Assembly: GCA_949297215.1 (NCBI GenBank)
Contig: CASFRV010000007.1
Location: 62,001 to 126,000, forward strand
Source of the DNA: an uncultured Bacteroidales bacterium
Lineage (GTDB): Bacteria > Bacteroidota > Bacteroidia > Bacteroidales > Bacteroidaceae
Direction: 5' to 3'
DNA: 64,000 bases
Shown: positions 22,864-31,227 of the stretch, in pieces
Layout of the letters: every line of letters starts with the position of its first letter
Position numbering within the stretch: the stretch's first letter is position 1
The notes under the pieces: model-generated
Seen by the model: only the letters and a program-made list of their open reading frames with translations
What the model was told of the DNA's origin: nothing
Database searches by the model: none
Made by a program: the position numbers and the translations under genes

Positions 22864-24975
22864 ATGTCACAACAAAGCATCAGCGTCACCAAGCGTGACG
22901 GCTCGCGCGAGACGTTCCGCGTCGAGAAAATTTCCTGCGCCATCGCCCGCGCCCTCGCTGCCACGGGTACGCCCGACGACGCGGCGGCGGCCCGCATGGC
23001 TGCCTCCATCGCCCCGCACGACGGCATGGGCGTAGAGGAGATACAGAACCGCGCCGAGGAGGCCCTCATGGCCGACGGACGCTACGACGCGGCGCGCGCC
23101 TTCATCCTCTACCGCCGGAGCCACAAGGAGGACCGCGAAACGGCCGAGCGCCTGCGCTTCCTCACCAACTACTGCGCGGCCGAGAACCCGGCCACGGGCT
23201 CCAAGTACGACGCCAACGCCAACGTGGAGCACAAGAACATTGCCACCCTCATCGGCGAGCTGCCCAAGCAGGGCTTCATCCGCCTGAACCGCCGCCTGCT
23301 CCGCGACCGCATCCGCGAGATGTATGGCCGCGAAACGGCCGAGCGCTATCTCGACCTGCTCAACCGTCATTTCCTCTACAAGAACGACGAGACGAGCCTG
23401 GCCAACTATTGCGCCTCCATCACGATGTATCCCTGGCTGCTCGACGGCACGCGCAGCATCGGGGGCAACTCGGCGGCGCCCACCAACCTCAAGAGCTTCT
23501 GCGGCGGCTTCGTCAACATGGTGTTCATCGTGTCGAGCATGCTGAGCGGGGCCTGCGCCACGCCCGAGTTTCTCATGTATATGAGCCACTTCCTGGCCGC
23601 CGAGTATGGCGACGACTATTACGAGCACGCCGACCGCGTGGTGGACCTCTCGCTGCGCCGCCGCACGCTCGACAAGGTCGTGACCGACTGCTTCGAACAG
23701 ATTGTCTACTCCATCAACCAGCCCACCGGGGCCCGCAACTTCCAGGCGGTCTTCTGGAACATCTCCTACTACGACCGCTACTACTTCGAGGCTCTCTTCG
23801 ACGAGTTCCGCTTCCCCGACGGGTCGCGGCCCTCGTGGCCCGCGCTCGACTGGCTGCAACGCCGCTTCATGCGGTGGTTCAACGCCGAGCGCACCAAGAC
23901 GGTGCTCACCTTCCCGGTGGAGACGATGGCCCTGCTCACCGACGGCGGCGACGCCAAGGACAAGGAGTATGCTGACCTGACGGCCGAGATGTATGCCGCC
24001 GGCCACTCGTTCTTCACCTACATGAGCGACCGCGCCGACTCGCTCTCGTCGTGCTGCCGCCTGCGCAACGAGATACAGGACAACGGCTTCAGCTACACCC
24101 TGGGCGCCGGCGGCGTGTCGACGGGCAGCAAGAGCGTGCTCACGCTCAACCTCAACCGCATCGTGCAGGAGGCCTGCCGCCGCGGACGCCCTTATCTGGA
24201 AGCGCTGGCCGACGTGGCCGACCTGGCCCACAAGGTGCAGCTGGCCTACAACGAAAACCTGCGACAGATGCTCGACAAGGGCATGCTCCCCCTCTTCGAC
24301 GCGGGCTACATCAACCTCTCGCGCCAGTATCTGACCATCGGCGTGAACGGACTGGTGGAGGCCGCCGAGAGCCTGGGCATCGACATCAGCGACAACCCCG
24401 AGTATGAGGCCTTTGCCGCCGGCGTGCTCGGCGTCATCGAGCGGCTCAACAAGCAATACCGCACGAAGGACGTGATGTTCAACTGCGAAATGATACCGGC
24501 CGAGAACGTCGGCGTGAAGCATGCCCGCTGGGACCGCGAGGACGGCTACAGCGTGCCGCGCGACTGCTACAACAGCTACTTCTACGTGGTCGAGGACAGC
24601 AGTACGGACGTCATCGAGAAGTTTCGCCTGCACGGCCGCCGCTACACGGCCCACCTCACGGGCGGCTCGGCCCTCCACATGAATCTCGACGAGCACCTCT
24701 CGCAGGCGCAGTACCGCCAGCTGCTGCGCGTGGCCGCCCGCGAGGGATGCAACTACTTCACGTTCAACATCCCCAACACGCTGTGCAACAAGTGTGGCCA
24801 CATCGACAAACGCTATCTCACGACCTGCCCCGAATGTGGCAGCACCGACGTCGACTATCTCACGCGCGTCATCGGCTACCTGAAGCGCGTGTCCAACTTC
24901 TCGGCCGACCGGCAGAAGGAGGCGGCCCGCCGCCACTATGCCCACGTGGCCTCTGACGCGGAGGGCACATGCTGA
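22864..24975 (+). CDS. nrdD: Anaerobic ribonucleoside-triphosphate reductase, catalytic subunit
   Basis: This encodes 703 residues. The enzyme reduces NTPs to dNTPs with a glycyl radical and needs no oxygen. An ATP-cone allosteric domain (ISVTKRDGSRETFRVEKISCAIARAL) fills the first 90 residues. The zinc site CNKCGH...CPECGS is at about residues 641-660 and the glycyl-radical loop RVIGYL is shortly after. I chose ATG 22864 (MSQQSISVTKRDG); the frame is open further upstream, but that part overlaps the riboswitch leader and has no homology to the family. nrdG overlaps its last seven bases. Confidence 0.95.
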   Translation: MSQQSISVTKRDGSRETFRVEKISCAIARALAATGTPDDAAAARMAASIAPHDGMGVEEIQNRAEEALMADGRYDAARAFILYRRSHKEDRETAERLRFLTNYCAAENPATGSKYDANANVEHKNIATLIGELPKQGFIRLNRRLLRDRIREMYGRETAERYLDLLNRHFLYKNDETSLANYCASITMYPWLLDGTRSIGGNSAAPTNLKSFCGGFVNMVFIVSSMLSGACATPEFLMYMSHFLAAEYGDDYYEHADRVVDLSLRRRTLDKVVTDCFEQIVYSINQPTGARNFQAVFWNISYYDRYYFEALFDEFRFPDGSRPSWPALDWLQRRFMRWFNAERTKTVLTFPVETMALLTDGGDAKDKEYADLTAEMYAAGHSFFTYMSDRADSLSSCCRLRNEIQDNGFSYTLGAGGVSTGSKSVLTLNLNRIVQEACRRGRPYLEALADVADLAHKVQLAYNENLRQMLDKGMLPLFDAGYINLSRQYLTIGVNGLVEAAESLGIDISDNPEYEAFAAGVLGVIERLNKQYRTKDVMFNCEMIPAENVGVKHARWDREDGYSVPRDCYNSYFYVVEDSSTDVIEKFRLHGRRYTAHLTGGSALHMNLDEHLSQAQYRQLLRVAAREGCNYFTFNIPNTLCNKCGHIDKRYLTTCPECGSTDVDYLTRVIGYLKRVSNFSADRQKEAARRHYAHVASDAEGTC

Positions 24976-25442
24976 GATATGCAGGCCACGACGTGGTGTT
25001 TCAGGAGTTTCCCGACGAGGTGACGCTGGCCGTCAACCTGGCGGGCTGCCCCCACCGCTGCCCGGGCTGCCACAGCCCGTGGCTCCGGCGCGACGAGGGC
25101 GACGAGCTGGACGAGGCCCGTCTGCTGGACCTGGCCGAGAGCTACCGCGACGCCGTGACGTGCGTGGCGCTGATGGGCGGCGACGCCGACCCGCAGGCTG
25201 TGGCCCGTCTGCTGGCGGCCGTGAAGGACCATTTCGGCCCGGCCATGCACACCGGGTGGTACTCGGGCAGCGACGCCCTGCCCGAGGGCTTCCGCCCCGA
25301 GGCTTTCACCTACGTAAAGATAGGCTCCTGGCAGGCGGAGCGCGGCCCCCTCACGTCGCCCACGACCAACCAGCGCCTCTACCGCGTGACGCCCGGCGGA
25401 CTGGAAGACATCACCCCGCTCATGCGCCGCCGGCCCGTATAG
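24969..25442 (+). CDS. nrdG: Anaerobic ribonucleotide reductase activating protein
   Basis: This encodes 157 residues, a radical-SAM enzyme that makes the glycyl radical on NrdD. The cluster motif CPHRCPGCHSP (CX3CX2C) is near residue 27, followed by VTCVALMGGDADP, which is the family's GGDP-like SAM-binding segment with an alanine insertion (GGDADP). The start overlaps the nrdD stop, indicating translational coupling. A perfect terminator follows at 25491. Confidence 0.95.
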   Translation: MLRYAGHDVVFQEFPDEVTLAVNLAGCPHRCPGCHSPWLRRDEGDELDEARLLDLAESYRDAVTCVALMGGDADPQAVARLLAAVKDHFGPAMHTGWYSGSDALPEGFRPEAFTYVKIGSWQAERGPLTSPTTNQRLYRVTPGGLEDITPLMRRRPV

Positions 25443-25490
25443 CCCCGCGCCGCAGAAACGCGTTTCCGCCCTGCGGCACCCACCATCCGT

Positions 25491-25525
25491 CAAGGCGCCC
25501 GGCCCCACCAAGGCCGGGCGCCTTG
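25491..25525 (+). terminator. Terminator of nrdDG
   Basis: The 14-base perfect stem CAAGGCGCCCGGCC/GGCCGGGCGCCTTG with a seven-base loop, followed by CTGTGTTTCC. Confidence 0.8.
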
Positions 25526-25597
25526 CTGTGTTTCCGTGCAGGGGGCACCGGCCCCTGTGGCGGGCGGATAGCATGCGGTGATGATGGATGCCCGCTG

Positions 25598-25712
25598 CGT
25601 AGAGACGCGATTCATCGCGTCTCTCACGTCCCGGATGGCCCGGCGCGTGGGGAGAATGCCGTGGCGGGGCTGCGCCCCGAGTGGGTGAGACGCGATGAAT
25701 CGCGTCTCTACG
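25598..25712. repeat. Family IV element
   Basis: Left arm CGTAGAGACGCGATTCATCG, right arm its complement; core with GGGGCTGCGCCCC hairpin. Confidence 0.8.
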
Positions 25713-25777
25713 TGGCGGATAGCCAGCCTCGTGGCCGTCCTTCCCGCCCCGAGAGATCGGCCCTCCGCAGCACGAGC

Positions 25778-25995
25778 GGCCTCGAAGAGGCCGACCTATC
25801 AGTAGCCGCGGGTGGAGCACAGCGGAACCCGCGGTACGCACGCCCACAACAAAGATAGCCTCGAAGAGGCGTCTATACCGCATGCCGCCAAGGGCATAGC
25901 GACCTCTTCGAGGCCGACATCCTCTCCACCCTGCTCACCTCGGGTTCCGCTGCGCTCCACCCGAGGCTACTGATAGCCCGGCCTCTTCGAGGCCG
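25778..25995 (+). repeat. Family III palindromic element
   Basis: P1 GGCCTCGAAGAGGCC, H1 CCGCGGGT..ACCCGCGG, P2 GCCTCGAAGAGGC, a H2 hairpin around GGGCATAGC, P3 GACCTCTTCGAGGCC, H3 CCTCGGGT..ACCCGAGG, P4 GGCCTCTTCGAGGCC. It ends GTCAGCCTC, as family II does. Confidence 0.85.
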
Positions 25996-26081
25996 TCAGC
26001 CTCACCGTCATCCGTCTGCGGTAGCGTGTGGTGACATCCCCCTGCGGCGGGCGGGGGTGGCCGCGAGGCAGAATGTTGCCT

Positions 26082-26195
26082 GCGTAGAGACGCGATTCAT
26101 CGCGTCTCTCACGTCCCGGATGGCCCGCGCGGGGGTGAATGCCGTGGCGGGGCTTCGCCCCGAGCGGGTGAGACGCGATGAATCGCGTCTCTACG
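26082..26195. repeat. Family IV element
   Basis: The second member of the duplicated IV-III pair, with intact terminal arms. Confidence 0.8.
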
Positions 26196-26260
26196 TGGCG
26201 GACATCCAGCCTCGTGGCCCTCCTTCCCGCCCCGAGAGGTCGGCCCTCCGCAGCACGGCC

Positions 26261-26478
26261 GGCCTCGAAGAGGCCGACCTATCAGTAGCCGCGGGTGGAG
26301 CGCAGCGGAAACCACGGTACGCACGCACCCTACGATGTGAGCTTCGAAGAGGCGTCTATGCCCGAAGCCCCCGCAGGCATAGCGACCTCTTCGAGGCCGA
26401 CCACTACCCCCGCCACCCCACCTCGGGTTCCGCTGCGCTCCACCCGAGGCTACTCATAGCCCGACCTCTTCGAGGCCG
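26261..26478 (+). repeat. Family III palindromic element
   Basis: Same plan as 25778-25995. P4 is GACCTCTTCGAGGCC, so one arm base is mismatched, and H1 has a decayed right arm (ACCACGG). Confidence 0.8.
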
Positions 26479-26540
26479 TCAGCCTCGCTGTCATCCGTCT
26501 GCGGTAGCGTGTGGCGGTCGTCCCCTGCTGCGCCTACGCG

Positions 26541-26561
26541 CGCGTATTATATAATGGTGTG
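26541..26561. other. TATTATATAATGGTGTG motif, site 2
   Basis: ACGCGCGCG precedes TATTATATAATGGTGTGCG, the same layout as at 17591. Role unknown. Confidence 0.4.
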
Positions 26562-26741
26562 CGCCCCCGGCGAGGCTGATGTGCCGTCTGCCGGGGCATG
26601 GGCCGCCGATTGTTGCTCTCTGCGCGCCGAAGTGTGCCGCAGACGGGCCTTTGTGAGGTTGCTTCGCCGCGGATTTGGTTAAAATCAGACCGTGTTAACA
26701 AAAATTTACCCCCCCCGGTTGGCGTTTTAGGCATTCGGCAG

Positions 26742-26749
26742 TATATTTG
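26742..26749 (+). promoter_or_regulatory. Promoter of the secreted-protein gene at 26858
   Basis: TATATTTG with a TTGG -33-like element about 20 bases upstream (26719). The leader is about 105 bases. Confidence 0.7.
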
Positions 26750-26857
26750 CGCCCGTCAAAAGCGCACAACGCCCTAAGGCTCCGCACCTTTTTGCCCGGC
26801 CCGGCGCTTCTACGCGGAATGAACCTATTATATCAACTTTATAAAAAATCAAATTTT

Positions 26858-29242
26858 ATGCGAACAACTACCAAACTATTGTGCGCTGCCGTTCTTGCCA
26901 TGGCGGGAACGTCGCAGGTTGCTGCACAGTATGTGAGCGCCTCGCAGGTTGCTGACGTAAGTGAGCTGACAGATGGCTATTACGTCATAAAGGGTGAGAA
27001 AAATGATGGGTCTGATGGCAACACAGGCTTTATTTATTATCAAACAACTTCACCCAACTACAAGGTGGACGTCAACAAACAGAGCTACGCCGAAGATGAG
27101 AAGCCAGATCTCAGCTATGTTTGGAAGCTCACGTGGAGCGGTGAGGGCGAGAACCGTACGTTCACTTTGAGAAACGCAGAGAGCGGCCGTTATTTTGCTG
27201 CAAGCAATAGTAATACGCAGACGATGGCCGGGAGCGAAGCAGCCAATCTGCGTGTGGACGTGCAAGAGGAGAGTCAGAAATGGTTCCTTGGCGCTACCAA
27301 CTACCAGGTAGATGGTCAGTATCTGTATGTGACGATAAACTCCGGGCAGAAACTCGGATGGTGGTCTGGTTTTGCGAACGCTGCTGACGCTATTGTTACG
27401 TTCTACAAGGTGGATGGCCTTGTTGATGTGCCTTATAAATACAACGTGACGAACGTGGGTATTTCGTTTGAGCAGACAGCAAGCGCCTTTGTGGGCGATG
27501 CCTACGCAGCCCCGGCTGTGAACTTCTATACCATCACGACACAGCCCGAAGGAACGGTGACGGGCGAGGAAACAGAGTCCGTCGTGGTGAACTGCACCGC
27601 CAGCTACCCCGGCGGCCTCGTGGCCAAGGGCATGACTGCTGGTGGCCAGTTTGCAAGCGACGCCAAGTGGTACACGCTCAGCGTGCGCGGCGGCCAGGCC
27701 GTTGTGGCTACGGACGACGCCATCAGGACAAAGGGCCAGACGCGCCAGCTTGCCAAAGGCAACATGTGGACGTTCGTTAAGGAGGACGGCAACCCCGACG
27801 GCTTCAAGGTGTACAACCTGTTGAAGGGCGCCGCCAGCCCGCTTTATCTCTCCTCTGACGCGAACTCTACGGATGCTTCGTTTGCAACGGGGAGCGAAGA
27901 GAGCGGAACGACCACGTTTACCATCACGGCCAACGGTACCGGCTTCAATTTGCAGTACCCGGGCACGCCCAATGCAAACCTTGGCGACCACCACAATGGT
28001 CCATTAAGCGTGTGGAACCATAGTGCCAGCGCCGGGGACGTAGGTTCGCGCTTTGCCGTGGCTGAGGTGAACGACCTGCTGGAACTGGCCCTTAACACCG
28101 ACCATTATGTGGGAGGCATCGACGCGACGGCGGCAGCCGACTTGGTGCCGCAATACGACAACTTCGTGGCAGGCGACAACACGACGGAAGCGCTCACGGC
28201 CTTGTGCGAGTTTGACTACACCAACGCCCAAAAGCTGGAACTCACCGACGGCTACTACCGCATCAAGTGCGCTCCCGTGCGCGGCAACCGCAACTTGTCG
28301 CTCGACGCCACGAACAACCGTCTGAGCTGCGCCACGCCCAGCGAGACCGACGCTTCGCAAATCTGGAAGATTGCCGCAACGGACGGCGGGCTTTATACGC
28401 TCACGGCACAGGGTGTGGCTCCCGTGAAGGGGGACGCTGGTGCCCAAGTGGCTTACACCGACGCCGGCAGCGAGACGGCTACCACTTTCTACGTGAAGAA
28501 AGGCAATGTGAACGACTCGCAGGGCACGGAAGGCCTGATGTGGTTCTTCGACACGACGACGGGCGACATCAACAACAACCAGCAGACGGCCCTGAACTTT
28601 AACGGAGGCAACGTCATCCTGATGCCTAACGACTACGGCGCCAGCGTATGGTACATCCAAAAGGTCGAAACCATCGGTCTGACCATCGGCGGTGCGCTCT
28701 GCGGCACGTTCTGCTACGACTTTGCCGTTGAGCTGCCCGAAGGCCTGACGGCATTCCGCGCTGTGAGCGACGACGCCGACGCCATCTATCTGGAAAGCAT
28801 CGAGGGCAATGAGGTGCCCGCAGGTACGCCCGTGCTCGTGCAGGCCGAAGAGGCTAAGACGTATGAGCTGACCATCCTGAGCGACGCTGCTCCGCTCAGC
28901 GAGACGAACGCATTCAGCGGTACGCTCCTGCCCGAAGCCATCGACGCAGGCGTGAACGCCTACATCCTGGGCAAGAAAGAGACGGACGAGGCTCCGCGCT
29001 TCTACCTCGTATCGGAGGACGACCGCACGATGCCTGCCAACAAGGCCTACTACGTGGCCACCGGCACGCAGACGCAGGGCTTCCGCCTGAGCTTCGACGG
29101 CACGACGACGGGCATCGACAGCGCCGTGACGACCGAAAAGGGCGAGACGGAGGTGTACTACGACCTGTCGGGCCGCCGCGTGCTCTATCCTGCCAAAGGC
29201 ATCTACGTGAAGGCCAACGGCCAGAAAGTGTATCTGAAATAA
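26858..29242 (+). CDS. Large secreted protein with repeated LTDGYY-IK domains, unknown function
   Basis: This encodes 794 residues from MRTTTKLLCAAVLAMAG, with a signal peptide ending QVAAQ. Two domains open with the same line, LTDGYYVIKGEK (about residue 33) and LTDGYYRIKCAP (about residue 461), and run through SYVWKLTWSGE/SQIWKIAATDG, which suggests a ricin-type or similar sugar-binding fold (inference). The last 45 residues, TEVYYDLSGRRV...KGIYVKANGQKVYLK, match the C-terminal tail widely seen on Bacteroidales exported proteins. The codon mix in the first 650 bases is less G+C-rich than in neighbouring genes. The gene is followed after 28 bases by a 60-codon frame. I do not recognise a catalytic domain. 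Confidence 0.82.
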   Translation: MRTTTKLLCAAVLAMAGTSQVAAQYVSASQVADVSELTDGYYVIKGEKNDGSDGNTGFIYYQTTSPNYKVDVNKQSYAEDEKPDLSYVWKLTWSGEGENRTFTLRNAESGRYFAASNSNTQTMAGSEAANLRVDVQEESQKWFLGATNYQVDGQYLYVTINSGQKLGWWSGFANAADAIVTFYKVDGLVDVPYKYNVTNVGISFEQTASAFVGDAYAAPAVNFYTITTQPEGTVTGEETESVVVNCTASYPGGLVAKGMTAGGQFASDAKWYTLSVRGGQAVVATDDAIRTKGQTRQLAKGNMWTFVKEDGNPDGFKVYNLLKGAASPLYLSSDANSTDASFATGSEESGTTTFTITANGTGFNLQYPGTPNANLGDHHNGPLSVWNHSASAGDVGSRFAVAEVNDLLELALNTDHYVGGIDATAAADLVPQYDNFVAGDNTTEALTALCEFDYTNAQKLELTDGYYRIKCAPVRGNRNLSLDATNNRLSCATPSETDASQIWKIAATDGGLYTLTAQGVAPVKGDAGAQVAYTDAGSETATTFYVKKGNVNDSQGTEGLMWFFDTTTGDINNNQQTALNFNGGNVILMPNDYGASVWYIQKVETIGLTIGGALCGTFCYDFAVELPEGLTAFRAVSDDADAIYLESIEGNEVPAGTPVLVQAEEAKTYELTILSDAAPLSETNAFSGTLLPEAIDAGVNAYILGKKETDEAPRFYLVSEDDRTMPANKAYYVATGTQTQGFRLSFDGTTTGIDSAVTTEKGETEVYYDLSGRRVLYPAKGIYVKANGQKVYLK

Positions 29243-29270
29243 ACATCCATCCATCAAAAACGACAACGAT

Positions 29271-29453
29271 ATGAAGAAGACGTATATCCGTCCCGCAAGC
29301 GATCGCATCGACCTCTACATGGAGGACAGCGTGATGACCACGGCATCGTATGCCAAGGCCGACGACACGGAGACGATGGGCGCATCGAACGCCTTGAGCA
29401 ACAAGAAGAACAACATGTGGGACACCGACGAATGGGCCCAGACCAATTGGTAA
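29271..29453 (+). CDS. 60-residue companion peptide
   Basis: This short frame begins MKKTYIRPASDRIDLYMED and ends DEWAQTNW, with no signal peptide or membrane segment. Small proteins opening MKKTYI-P are frequent in Bacteroidales downstream of genes for large exported proteins (from memory). It begins 28 bases after the secreted-protein stop, has no promoter of its own and is followed by a bidirectional terminator, so it is probably co-transcribed. The function is unknown. Confidence 0.7.
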   Translation: MKKTYIRPASDRIDLYMEDSVMTTASYAKADDTETMGASNALSNKKNNMWDTDEWAQTNW

Positions 29454-29511
29454 TGTTGTAAACATCGATAAAATGGTAGCGGGCGCCCCGCCCATTCGTC
29501 AGCAAGGGCGC

Positions 29512-29562
29512 GCGCAAAAGGAAATCCCCGGCAGGCCGAGAGGCTTGTCGGGGATTTTTGCG
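29512..29562. terminator. Bidirectional terminator
   Basis: A long imperfect stem (GGAAATCCCCGGCAGGCC pairs with the segment GGCTTGTCGGGGATTT) with A-tract before and T-tract after. It serves the plus-strand peptide gene and the minus-strand acyltransferase. Confidence 0.85.
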
Positions 29563-29591
29563 TGGGGCAGGTCATGCGGCGTGGCGCGGCC

Positions 29592-30725
29592 TCAGCCCAT
29601 GACCCACCGGGCGAGGCCGGGGCGCCACTTGTAGAGCAGCGCCACCACGGCCCACGAGGCGGCGAACACGCAGACGGCGGCCACGGGGATGCGCAGCGAC
29701 ACGGGGACGGCGAGCACGTCGACAAGGCGGTAGCCCAGGCCGACGACGAAATAGTGGACCATGTAGACGCCCAGGCCACACTTCGTGAGGTTGGCCAGCA
29801 GGGCGCCGAGACGGGCGGGCAGGCTGCGCAACCTGCGCACCAGGAGAAACCAGGCCAGCGTCATGGCCACCACGTTGGGCGAGCAGTAGAGGAAGAAGAG
29901 CTCGACCTGGCGCTCGGTGGCGTCGGGGCGGGCGGTGACGGCGCGGAAGCCGTAGTAGGTGGCGGCGTAGCCCGCGGCGAAAAGCACGAGGGAGAGCAGC
30001 AGGGTGCGGCCGGGGGAGAGGCCGTCGCGGTCGCGCAGGACGCGGCCCAGGAGCAGATAGCCCGTGAAGCCCGAGAAATAGTAGAGCACGCCGAAGTCGT
30101 TCCAAGCACACTCGCCGCCGACGTAGGGAGAGACGTACTCGCGCAGGTAGGGCAGGAAGAGCGTGACGCCCCAGAGCATGAGCACAAGGCGTACCTGGCG
30201 CGGCGTGGCCCGCTCGTACCAGGCCGAGAGCAGGGGCATGAAGAGGTAGAGCCCGATGAGCATGTAGATGTACCACAGGTGGGTGGCGTAGATGCTGAAG
30301 TTGAGCGGGATGAGCGCCACGCGGTGCAGGGCGTCGGCTGCCGAGCGGTCGGGGGCGGGCCCGGCGTAGGCAAACATGTCGGACACGACGGAGGCGTCGA
30401 GGCCGAAGAGGGCGGTGAGCCAGGGGAAGAGGTTGTAGAACACCGACCAGATGAGGAAGGGCACGGCCACGCGCGTGATGCGCTTGCGGTAGAAGGGCCC
30501 CGCCTCCGCACGTACGGGCAGGAGCAGCAGGCCCGTGAGCATGACGAAGAGCGGGACGCAGGGGCGCAGGAAGGTGCCGTAGAGGCTGCCCCAGAAGTTG
30601 AACTCGGGGTTCGAACGTGCCTCGGGCGACACGTTGAAGGGGTCGGCGCAGTGGCTGCATACCACCATGAAGATGGCCACCAGGCGCAGCACGTCGGCCC
30701 AGACGATACGTTTTTCGTTGTTCAT
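29592..30725 (-). CDS. Membrane acyltransferase (acyltransferase 3 family)
   Basis: This encodes 377 residues with about ten hydrophobic segments. The N-terminal line RIVWADVLRLVAIFMVVCSHCADPF (about residues 5-30) carries the family's R-hydrophobic-H motif, the proposed acyl-transfer histidine being in CSHC. Family members O-acetylate cell-surface polysaccharides; the acceptor is not evident. I chose MNNEKRIVWADVLR at 30725, because the frame's earlier ATG at 30767 lies upstream of the promoter box. It stands alone between a bidirectional terminator and family V repeats. Confidence 0.88.
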   Translation of the reverse strand: MNNEKRIVWADVLRLVAIFMVVCSHCADPFNVSPEARSNPEFNFWGSLYGTFLRPCVPLFVMLTGLLLLPVRAEAGPFYRKRITRVAVPFLIWSVFYNLFPWLTALFGLDASVVSDMFAYAGPAPDRSAADALHRVALIPLNFSIYATHLWYIYMLIGLYLFMPLLSAWYERATPRQVRLVLMLWGVTLFLPYLREYVSPYVGGECAWNDFGVLYYFSGFTGYLLLGRVLRDRDGLSPGRTLLLSLVLFAAGYAATYYGFRAVTARPDATERQVELFFLYCSPNVVAMTLAWFLLVRRLRSLPARLGALLANLTKCGLGVYMVHYFVVGLGYRLVDVLAVPVSLRIPVAAVCVFAASWAVVALLYKWRPGLARWVMG

Positions 30726-30753
30726 GCGTGATGGGTGTTTAGTTTCGCGGGGA

Positions 30754-30761
30754 CAAAGGTA
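30754..30761 (-). promoter_or_regulatory. Promoter -7 element of the acyltransferase gene
   Basis: TACCTTTG on the minus strand, about 28 bases before the ATG. It is the gene-proximal end of the family V array. Confidence 0.72.
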
Positions 30762-31075
30762 GTGCAAGCTGAGTGGAGAGAAACGAAAAACGCAGTTTTT
30801 CGTTTCTCTCCCGAGGCGCAGCCTACCTTGTGCGCAGCAAAAGGTAGTGCAAATGAGAGGAAAGAAAAAGAAGTGCGCTATGCGAACTTCATTTTCCTTT
30901 CCCGAATGCAGCCTATCCTTATGGAAAGGTAGTGCAAGCCGAGTGGAGAGAAAAGAAAAACGCAGTTTTTCGTTTCTTTCCCGAGGCGCAGCCTACTTTG
31001 TGCGGAGCAAAAGATAGTGCAAGCCGAGTGGAGAGAAAAGAAAAACACCTTTTTTTGTGTGTCGCCCAAAGCGTT
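30754..31075 (-). repeat. Family V promoter repeat, about four tandem units
   Basis: Units of roughly 80 bases share GGTAGTGCAAGCYGAGTGGA, an A/T stem (GAAAAACGCAGTTTTTCG) and CCCGAGGCGCAGCCTA. In the inner units the -7 box is damaged by one added T or by substitutions. Confidence 0.8.
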
Positions 31076-31127
31076 ACTGCGGCTGTGGCTCGCGGCCTGC
31101 GCCCGGCCGCGAATGGAAAAAAAGTTG

Positions 31128-31135
31128 TACCTTTG
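31128..31135 (+). promoter_or_regulatory. Promoter -7 element of argS
   Basis: TACCTTTG, a perfect consensus, about 93 bases before the argS ATG. Confidence 0.72.
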
Positions 31136-31227
31136 CCCACCAAGGCATGGCGCGGCTTTCGCGCGCACGCGCGCGTTCCTTATTATATATAGCGCAGGAA
31201 GAAGAAACAAAACAGCCATCAAACGAT

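Larger units (their letters stand above)
25526..26741. repeat. Repeat locus of the 25-26 kb region (no gene)
   Basis: Two nearly parallel arrays: family IV (25598-25712) then family III (25778-25995), and again family IV (26082-26195) then family III (26261-26478). The pair is a roughly 480-base duplication. An AT/GGTGTG motif lies at 26541-26561, and the rest up to the promoter at 26742 is featureless apart from a run of C. Confidence 0.8.
30726..31227. repeat. Family V promoter array and argS leader (no gene)
   Basis: About 300 bases of tandem family V units (30754-31075) lie in minus orientation. The argS promoter (31128-31135), a GCGC-plus-TATTATATATA stretch (31161-31190) and the argS leader follow. 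Confidence 0.8.
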
